Shown here in pieces: positions 58,454 to 64,000 of a DNA stretch of 64,000 nt. The number at the start of each line of letters is the position of its first letter. Position 1 is the first letter of the stretch. The DNA comes from JASGMR01 sp963664675 (GTDB lineage: Bacteria > Thermotogota > Thermotogae > Petrotogales > Kosmotogaceae): NCBI GenBank assembly GCA_963664675.2, contig CAXXLB010000002.1:124001-188000 (forward strand). Direction: 5' to 3'. Made by a program: the position numbers and the translations under genes. Below the pieces are notes generated by a model that was given only the letters and a program-made list of their open reading frames with translations, did no database searches and was not told the origin of the DNA.

Positions 58454-59206
58454 TTGGAAAATATTATATTTGAAATAAAAAAGTTGAATTTCTATTATGG
58501 ATCGAATCATATTTTGAAAGATGTGGAATGCGGTATTCAAAAAAATAAAGTTACCGCTATCGTCGGTCCGTCGGGTTGTGGGAAAACAACATTTTTAAGA
58601 ACATTGAACAGAATGAGCGATTTAGCTCCTACAGCCAATTACACCGGAAAAATTTTTCTTGATGGAGAAAATATTTTAGATCAGGACCCCATAAAAGTCA
58701 GAGAAAAGGTCGGTATGGTTTTTCAGCAACCGAATCCATTTCCAAAATCGATAAGAAATAATTTAACATATGGACCTAAACTCCATGGGGAAAAAAACAA
58801 GAAAGCTCTTGATGAAATAGTGGAAAGTTCACTTAAGCAAGCGGCTTTATGGAATGAAGTTAAAGATAACCTGAAGAAAAGTGGAATGGCTCTGTCTGGT
58901 GGTCAGCAACAGAGATTATGTATTGCAAGGGCTCTTTCAGTTAAACCGGAAGTTCTTCTCTTAGATGAGCCCACAAGTGCGCTTGATCCAATAGCTACAT
59001 CAAAAATAGAAGAGTTGGTAGAAGAGCTCTCAAAAAATTATACGATAATTATCGTAACACATAATTTACAACAAGCGCTTAGAATATCAGATTATATGAT
59101 GTTCTTTTATCTCGGTGAACTGGTAGAATTCGATAGAACGGAAAAAATGGCTACAAATCCTTCAGATAAAAGAACGAATGATTACCTCAGAGGTATATTC
59201 AGCTAA
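58454..59206 (+). CDS. pstB: Phosphate ABC transporter ATPase
   Basis: A 250-residue ATPase. Walker A is AIVGPSGCGKTTFLRTLNRM (about 36-55), which includes the PstB hallmark LNRMSDL. The Q-loop is GMVFQQPNPFPKSIRNNL, the signature LSGGQQQRLCIARAL, Walker B LLLDEPTSALDPIAT, and the switch His IVTHNLQQA. TTG start two bases after pstA with GGGAG upstream. Confidence 0.96.
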   Translation: MENIIFEIKKLNFYYGSNHILKDVECGIQKNKVTAIVGPSGCGKTTFLRTLNRMSDLAPTANYTGKIFLDGENILDQDPIKVREKVGMVFQQPNPFPKSIRNNLTYGPKLHGEKNKKALDEIVESSLKQAALWNEVKDNLKKSGMALSGGQQQRLCIARALSVKPEVLLLDEPTSALDPIATSKIEELVEELSKNYTIIIVTHNLQQALRISDYMMFFYLGELVEFDRTEKMATNPSDKRTNDYLRGIFS

Positions 59207-59224
59207 AGAGAGGGTGATGAATTT

Positions 59225-59914
59225 ATGAGACAAAGACATTTAGAAAAAGATTTTGAGCATATTAAAACGTATCTTTCCGAAATGATGGAAGATGTCAGAA
59301 AGCAAATACTTGACTCCATCAATGCTCTTGAACATATAAATTATGAAAAAGCCGTTAAGATCATAAAAGATGACGATCTTATAGATGACTTTCAGAGAAA
59401 AATTGAAAACGAAACTTTTGCCTATATTGGAAGATACCATCCACTTGCGGAAGATTTGAGATATGTAATAATGGTTATTAAGATTGCAACGGATCTTGAA
59501 AGAATAGCGGATTTAGCGGTCAACATATCAAAAGTTGTGAAAAAACATAAAGGCGAACAACTTCCAAAACCGCTTGTTCATATAAAGAAAATGTCCGGAT
59601 ATGTTATTAAGATGCTTGATGATGTTCTTAATGCCTATTATGCAACAGATTTAAGTGTTACAAAAAAAATATGTTATGATGATGAAGAAATAGATAAGAT
59701 ATACAAATTTATTAAAGAAGAAATATCTGTGAAAATTATTGAATGCGATGACATTTCTGACGTTAAGTTTTTTATAGATCTTTTACTCGTTGCCAGATTC
59801 CTCGAGAGGGTTGGAGACCATATAGTTAATATAGCCGAAGAGCTTTATTATATGGAAATGGGAGAAAATTTGCACGAGGTCATCGAAATAGAAAAAAAAT
59901 TAAGTAAAGAGTGA
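59225..59914 (+). CDS. phoU: Phosphate transport regulator PhoU
   Basis: A 229-residue all-helical protein with two PhoU repeats. Each carries the metal-binding acidic motif: DLERIADLAVNISKVV in the first half and FLERVGDHIVNIAEEL in the second. PhoU connects PstB status to the PhoR-type kinase and limits phosphate uptake. GAGAGGGTGATG precedes the ATG. No sensor kinase is nearby. A terminator follows. Confidence 0.95.
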   Translation: MRQRHLEKDFEHIKTYLSEMMEDVRKQILDSINALEHINYEKAVKIIKDDDLIDDFQRKIENETFAYIGRYHPLAEDLRYVIMVIKIATDLERIADLAVNISKVVKKHKGEQLPKPLVHIKKMSGYVIKMLDDVLNAYYATDLSVTKKICYDDEEIDKIYKFIKEEISVKIIECDDISDVKFFIDLLLVARFLERVGDHIVNIAEELYYMEMGENLHEVIEIEKKLSKE

Positions 59915-59938
59915 TGCTCTAAATTTAAAATAATATGG

Positions 59939-59965
59939 GGGTTTGCATTTTGCAGATCCTTTTTT
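59939..59965 (+). terminator. Terminator of the pst-phoU operon
   Basis: Stem GGGTTTGCA and TGCAGATCC (two G-T pairs) with a TTT loop and then six T. Confidence 0.75.
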
Positions 59966-60049
59966 TATTTTTGATAGGTTAATGTTAGAATAATAGTTAG
60001 CATGAAAGTGTGGTAATTGAAAAAACAATAATTGTGAAAAGAGGAAGAA

Positions 60050-60826
60050 ATGAGAATTTTAGTTACAAACGATGATGGAGTTTATGCTCCGGGAATAAAA
60101 ATTTTAGCAGAAGAGCTGTGTAAAGAACACGAAGTGCATATCTATGCACCACAGGAGGAACAAAGCGCATCAGGACATTCACTGACTATGAGAAGGCCTT
60201 TATGGAAGAAAAAGGTCAGGCTTTCTGAGGATTTTGAAACATATGCGATTACGGGAACACCGGTTGATTGCATTAAATTGGGTCTTCATATATTAGAAAC
60301 TGAAAATAAACCTGTGGATATAGTTATAAGTGGAATTAACAGAGGACCGAATCTTGGTCTTGATCTGGTTTATTCAGGAACTGTTTCAGGAGCTCTTGAA
60401 GGTGCAATTCTGGGAAAACCGGCAATAGCGGTTTCTTCAGCAATATTCAATGATGGATTTTATCCAAGTGGCGCGAAGTTTATTTTGAAATTTTTGAAAA
60501 ATATTGATTTGAGTAAATTCACTAAATTTTCCGCTTTGAATATAAATGTACCACCACTTCCATCAGAAGAAATAAAGGGATGGATGGTAACGAACCAGAG
60601 TATAAAAAGATTCAAAGATAGATATGAGGAAAGATTAGATCCATACAACAACAAATATTACTGGATATTCGGAGAAATGCTTGAGGATGATGAAGATCCC
60701 AGCGCCGATTATAAAGCAATAGAAAAGGGTTTGATATCTGTAACACCAATAAGTCCCTTTATGAATCACAGTGAGAAAACGGAGAATTTGTACAAATATT
60801 TGAAAGAGGTTGAAAAGATAAAGTGA
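60050..60826 (+). CDS. surE: 5'-nucleotidase SurE
   Basis: A 258-residue metal-dependent phosphatase of nucleoside monophosphates. The catalytic N terminus MRILVTNDDGVYAPG holds the Asp-Asp pair; EEQSASGHSLTMRRPL and the SGINRGPNLGLDLVYSGTVS block supply the Asn and Ser metal ligands. It acts in the cytosol, in stationary-phase survival and nucleotide pools. GAGGAAG precedes the ATG, and the gene overlaps def by GTGA. Confidence 0.95.
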   Translation: MRILVTNDDGVYAPGIKILAEELCKEHEVHIYAPQEEQSASGHSLTMRRPLWKKKVRLSEDFETYAITGTPVDCIKLGLHILETENKPVDIVISGINRGPNLGLDLVYSGTVSGALEGAILGKPAIAVSSAIFNDGFYPSGAKFILKFLKNIDLSKFTKFSALNINVPPLPSEEIKGWMVTNQSIKRFKDRYEERLDPYNNKYYWIFGEMLEDDEDPSADYKAIEKGLISVTPISPFMNHSEKTENLYKYLKEVEKIK

Positions 60827-61314
60827 AGGTTATTTATTTAGGAAATTCTATTTTAAGAAAAAAAGCGAAGAAAATAGAAAAATTCGATGAAAAATTAAAA
60901 AATTTTGCCGAAGAACTGGCTAAGGTTATGTACAGAGATGATGGAGTTGGCCTTGCCGCACCGCAAGTCAGTGAATCTATAAGAATGTTCGTATTTGATG
61001 CCGGAGAAGGATTAAATACTGTGATAAATCCCGAAATACTGAAACGAAGCGAAAAAAAAGTGAAGATGGAGGAAGGATGTTTGAGCATTCCCGGAATTTA
61101 TGCCGATGTTTTCAGACCGGAAGAAGTGGAAGTGAAATATTTTGATGTTGCGGGAAAAGAATGCCACAAAGTTTTGACCGGCTATGCAGCGAGAATATTT
61201 CAGCATGAATTTGATCACCTTGAGGGAATATTATTTATAGATTATCTGTCAACAGCTAAAAAAGCGGTTTTAAGATCGAAACTCAACAAGATCAAAAAGG
61301 GAGAAATATTGTAG
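60823..61314 (+). CDS. def: Peptide deformylase
   Basis: A 163-residue enzyme with all three motifs: GVGLAAPQV, EGCLSIPG (Cys metal ligand) and QHEFDHLEG (two His ligands and catalytic Glu). It removes the formyl group from nascent proteins. GTG start within the surE stop. The C-terminal basic tail (AVLRSKLNKIKKGEIL) may bind the ribosome. It lies next to fmt, its functional counterpart. Confidence 0.96.
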   Translation: MKVIYLGNSILRKKAKKIEKFDEKLKNFAEELAKVMYRDDGVGLAAPQVSESIRMFVFDAGEGLNTVINPEILKRSEKKVKMEEGCLSIPGIYADVFRPEEVEVKYFDVAGKECHKVLTGYAARIFQHEFDHLEGILFIDYLSTAKKAVLRSKLNKIKKGEIL

Positions 61315-61319
61315 ATTTT

Positions 61320-62252
61320 ATGAGAATAGTATTCATGGGAACTCCAGATTTTGCAGCGTATCACCTCGATGAAATAATAAAGAAAGGATTCAACGTAGTT
61401 GGGGTTTTTTCGCAACCCGATAAACCCAGGGGAAGAGGAAAGAAAATTGTACCAACGCCTGTAAAAATAGTGGGAGAAAGATATAAAATACCTGTATTTC
61501 AACCGAAGAGTGTCAATAAAAAATCCGGTTTTGAAATATTGCAATCCCTTAAGTGCGATTTGATAATCACAGTGGCGTATGGAAAGATTTTAAAAAAAAG
61601 AGTGATAGATCTTCCCACTTTTGGTTGTTTTAATGTTCATGCTTCAATTCTTCCGAAATACAGAGGTGCGGCACCGATACAGAGAGTCTTATTAAACGGA
61701 GAAAAAGAAACAGGAATCACTATTTTTAAAATAGACGAAGGAATGGATTCTGGTCCCGTCGTATTGGAAAAAAATATCAAAATATTACCGGAAGATAATT
61801 TTGGTTCCTTATCTGGAAAACTTTTGGAAACAGGGAAAAAATTGACTATAGATTTTTTGGAAAAAATATGTGTCGATGATATTACTTATAAAGAACAAGA
61901 TCATACAAAAGCATCCTACGCAAAAAAAATATGCGAGGAAGATCTCTTTATTCATAATTATTTTTCGTGGAGCGAGGTTTACAATAAAATAAGAGCATTT
62001 GATCCTGATCCGGGTGTAAAAACTTTTTTTGAAGGAAAAAAGATAAAGCTCTATGGAGCATTGCCCGGAATGGATAGTATCTGTGGCAAAAAAGGAGAAA
62101 TTGTGAATATCACTAAAAAATTTATGGAAGTTCAATGTTATGACGGCACGGTTAAAGTAGAGAAAGTACAATTCCCCGGAAAAAATATAATCACTCCCTG
62201 GCAGGCAAAATCAGGAAGACTTTTGAAGACAGGAGATGTTTTAGGGGGCTAA
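61320..62252 (+). CDS. fmt: Methionyl-tRNA formyltransferase
   Basis: A 310-residue enzyme. The N-terminal formyl-transferase domain opens RIVFMGTPDFAAYHLDEI, with the catalytic NVHASILPKYRGAAPIQRVL (Asn and His) and the formyl-folate site Asp in ITIFKIDEGMDSGPVV. The C-terminal OB-fold domain (from about 205) has WSEVYNKIRAFDPDPG. It formylates Met-tRNA for initiation. Downstream of def by 5 bp. Confidence 0.96.
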   Translation: MRIVFMGTPDFAAYHLDEIIKKGFNVVGVFSQPDKPRGRGKKIVPTPVKIVGERYKIPVFQPKSVNKKSGFEILQSLKCDLIITVAYGKILKKRVIDLPTFGCFNVHASILPKYRGAAPIQRVLLNGEKETGITIFKIDEGMDSGPVVLEKNIKILPEDNFGSLSGKLLETGKKLTIDFLEKICVDDITYKEQDHTKASYAKKICEEDLFIHNYFSWSEVYNKIRAFDPDPGVKTFFEGKKIKLYGALPGMDSICGKKGEIVNITKKFMEVQCYDGTVKVEKVQFPGKNIITPWQAKSGRLLKTGDVLGG

Positions 62253-62254
62253 AC

Positions 62255-62470
62255 ATGGCAAGGGTTATTAGAATATTCCCACTTACGAATATTGAGAGTC
62301 AGGAAGATTGTACAAAAATCAAAAAAATTTTATCTGATCAGGAAGGAATAGTGAGTCTTTTTTGTGATATGGAAACCGGAGTGATTGAAGTAGAATATGA
62401 AAATGCAATAATCAACAGATATATCATAAGAAATATATTGCATTCAAATGGATATAATTTGCTTTTGTAG
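62255..62470 (+). CDS. Small HMA-like ferredoxin-fold protein
   Basis: A 71-residue protein that starts two bases after fmt, with GGGG near its ATG. The pattern VIRIFPLTNIESQEDCTKIK, then VSLFCDMETGVIEVEYEN and IIRNILHSNGYNLLL, has the beta-alpha-beta-beta-alpha-beta order of heavy-metal-associated domains. It lacks the C-x-x-C metal motif (single Cys residues only). Function unknown; its place after fmt suggests constitutive expression. Confidence 0.7.
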   Translation: MARVIRIFPLTNIESQEDCTKIKKILSDQEGIVSLFCDMETGVIEVEYENAIINRYIIRNILHSNGYNLLL

Positions 62471-62499
62471 TTGACAAAGGCTCTATAAGATTATATAAT
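62471..62499 (+). promoter_or_regulatory. Consensus promoter of the tRNA gene
   Basis: TTGACA, 17-bp spacer, TATAAT, both perfect, with the predicted transcription start about 6 bases before the tRNA. It starts at the base after the preceding stop codon. Confidence 0.9.
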
Positions 62500-62511
62500 T
62501 TTTTTTCGTTA

Positions 62512-62599
62512 GCCGAGGTGGTGGAATTGGCAGACACGCATGGTTGAGGGCCATGTGAGCGCTTAGCTTGTGCGGGTTCAAGTCCCGCCCTCGGCACCA
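62512..62599 (+). tRNA. tRNA-Leu (anticodon GAG)
   Basis: Acceptor stem GCCGAGG (62512-62518) pairs with CCTCGGC (62589-62595), discriminator A and an encoded CCA follow. The anticodon arm is CATGG-TTGAGGG-CCATG, giving GAG, for CUC and CUU Leu codons. The long variable arm makes it a class II tRNA. The T arm is GCGGG-TTCAAGT-CCCGC. Confidence 0.97.
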
Positions 62600-62646
62600 T
62601 AAAGACATATTCATAAGGGCATCGAATATTTGTACCTGTATCATTG

Positions 62647-62679
62647 AAAAGACCGTCGGCTTTATATTGGCGGTCTTTT
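62647..62679 (+). terminator. Rho-independent terminator after tRNA-Leu
   Basis: Stem AAAAGACCG and CGGTCTTTT with a 15-base loop, the T run formed by the 3' arm. Confidence 0.85.
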
Positions 62680-62832
62680 GATTTAATTATATTCACAATG
62701 TTTGAGAAATTCAAAATTACTCAAAGTCCTATAATTATATATGAAAGTAAAATTGAGTGTAGAGCTTAATATAACAGAAGATAGTAATTTGATTTTTCTA
62801 TATTTGTGTTATATTTGTTTTGAGGTGGTGTT

Positions 62833-63666
62833 ATGGATACTATTCGACTTATTAACAATGATTTTTCTGGAATACTTGGTGTACTAATAGCTTTTATTAC
62901 TGCAATGATTACGTTAGTTTATGTCCGGTTAGTTTATAAGCAGATGAAAATATCACAAAAAGCTCTAGAAATTGCTGATAAACAATTACAATTAGACAAG
63001 CAACCATGTGTTGTTTTTGAGATACTTAAAACCTATGGAACACCCTGTTTTACAGAAACCAGACGTCAGTTGCATATTAAGTTGGAGCTAGAGAATGTAG
63101 GAGATTCACCAGCTATATCAATTTATACTTTTGCACATCTCGAGTTACAACATACCAGAAACGTAAAGGATGGTTCATGTATTGTAAACATGGACTATAT
63201 TCCGGATTTTGAGATAAGCATTAAATCCGAAGGTAAAGCTACCGCGAATATTTGTTTTGAAACTGAACAAATAAATATGTTAGTTGAGGATCTTAGATGT
63301 AACCACGAACAAAACATTTTAAGGATAAAAACCAATCCATATCAGCATAGTTATCGCGGAACTATTTTAGTTATAGAAGTGTATTATAAAAACATTCTTG
63401 ACCAATGGTTTAGGAACACAATGCAACGAGAAATTCTCTGGTTGATTGATAAACATGCAGCTCCGAGAAAAACTAATAACCTTAATGAGAACACAATTCC
63501 TCCTTGTTTATTGGAACATAATACCGAATTTGAATTGCAACTCATTTCTCCAAAAATGGCGGCATCCAATATTGATTTAGTAGATGCAAAAATTATACAA
63601 AAAAAGCTAGAACAATATAAAGAAGATATCAGGCTTCTCAGCACTACAAATAGCGAGGAAAAGTAG
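62833..63666 (+). CDS. Unrecognised membrane-anchored protein
   Basis: A 277-residue protein not assigned to a named family. An N-terminal helix (about 13-33, ILGVLIAFITAMITLVYVRL) is followed by a short coiled-coil stretch (KISQKALEIADKQLQLDKQP), then a beta-rich domain of about 150 residues (LHIKLELENVGDSPAISIYT), and a C-terminal Lys/Glu helix. This plan, a TM helix plus coil plus immunoglobulin-like beta domain, is common in hypothetical proteins of accessory islands. GAGGTGGTG precedes the ATG. Lower GC than neighbours. Confidence 0.7.
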   Translation: MDTIRLINNDFSGILGVLIAFITAMITLVYVRLVYKQMKISQKALEIADKQLQLDKQPCVVFEILKTYGTPCFTETRRQLHIKLELENVGDSPAISIYTFAHLELQHTRNVKDGSCIVNMDYIPDFEISIKSEGKATANICFETEQINMLVEDLRCNHEQNILRIKTNPYQHSYRGTILVIEVYYKNILDQWFRNTMQREILWLIDKHAAPRKTNNLNENTIPPCLLEHNTEFELQLISPKMAASNIDLVDAKIIQKKLEQYKEDIRLLSTTNSEEK

Positions 63667-63904
63667 AAATAGTCAGTTATCTGTAAATTAATTAATATTT
63701 CTACATTTCCTCAAGTCGTATGATTTATACTTCATACATTTTATGATAATCAGAATCGCATTTTTGTAGAGAAAGGGTTTTGAAATATACTATAAAAAGC
63801 ATATATGACGAGTATCACATATTTAAGTTCGCGGCAGATAGTGATTAATTATAATAATCATAGCTTTGAATAAAATGATTTTATATATAAGGGAGTGTTT
63901 TAAC

Positions 63905-64000
63905 ATGGAACCAATTACAAAGAATTCAGCGTGTTTTTTTACACAGCAGCTATTTTTAATAGGAACATATAATGAAGATGAAAATGCGAATTTTGCACCC
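63905..64000 (+). CDS. Flavin-reductase-like protein, 3' partial
   Basis: The ATG at 63905 is preceded by AAGGGAG. The 32 visible residues (ITKNSACFFTQQLFLIGTYN and ENANFAP) match the start of flavin reductase/DIM6-NTAB-type FMN-binding proteins, which usually read 'PLFLIGTYNEDG.PNFAP'. The remainder lies beyond the window. Confidence 0.65.
   Translation, partial: MEPITKNSACFFTQQLFLIGTYNEDENANFAP

Noticed and set aside
62512..64000. Genomic island inserted at tRNA-Leu
   Set aside because: No integrase and no repeat of the tRNA 3' end are visible in the window, so it cannot be supported here.

Overview
The window is a low-GC bacterial chromosome segment. The lineage is inferred from several signs: short Lys-rich lipoprotein-like or Sec signals on many ABC binding proteins, an unusual number of ABC importers, 4-bp ATGA/GTGA overlaps inside operons, strong GGAGG/GGGGG ribosome sites with frequent GTG and TTG starts, and the surE-def-fmt cluster. 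Together these fit a Thermotogota-type organism (Kosmotogales/Petrotogales-like). This is an inference from gene style, not a proven placement. No rRNA, prophage or CRISPR array was seen.

Layout. 0-9.4 kb is an accessory zone: a ceramidase-like hydrolase cut by the window start, a methyltransferase, an Eis-type acetyltransferase, a 4.3-kb repeat-rich block holding an IS3-family element, then GNAT acetyltransferases and a DUF3795 protein. 9.4-16.2 kb holds a duplicated-domain nucleoside-deoxyribosyltransferase-like protein, a probable gene remnant, an AlkD-like DNA repair protein, a lytic transglycosylase, an ArsR-permease-thioredoxin operon, and a divergent thioredoxin-like/CcdA pair. 16.3-25.9 kb has two carbohydrate-type (CUT1) ABC systems around a GntR regulator; the left operon also encodes a nucleoside phosphorylase and an SDR protein. 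26-28.5 kb is small enzymes and a truncated MarR. 28.7-35.2 kb has a 5'-nucleotidase-family exported phosphoesterase and an iron(III)-type ABC importer with an unusual fused permease.

35.3-47.5 kb appears to be one large minus-strand catabolic operon: IclR regulator, KDPG aldolase, KDG kinase, class V aminotransferase, threonine-synthase-like PLP enzyme, M20 deacylase/peptidase, then a CUT2 (ribose-type) ABC importer, an Fe-S flavoprotein-like oxidoreductase and an MBL hydrolase. The gene set can be read as a route for an imported N-acylated amino-sugar acid: deacylation, beta-elimination to 2-keto-3-deoxygluconate, phosphorylation, and aldol cleavage to pyruvate and glyceraldehyde-3-phosphate.

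47.9-55.5 kb has a MarR-CDF metal efflux pair with matching operators, an AT-rich repeat-bearing intergenic region, membrane and DUF proteins, MscS, an amidohydrolase, PsuG and a radical SAM protein. 55.9-59.9 kb is a complete pstSCAB-phoU operon. 60.0-62.5 kb is surE-def-fmt plus a small ferredoxin-fold protein, followed by tRNA-Leu(GAG). The last 1.5 kb has an unrecognised membrane-anchored protein and the start of a flavin-reductase-like gene.

The most unusual signals are a family of mosaic repeats built on degenerate 11-bp tandem arrays around the IS, the possible N-acyl amino-sugar-acid operon, an importer permease fused to an extracytoplasmic domain, and a promoter whose transcript begins with a terminator-like hairpin.
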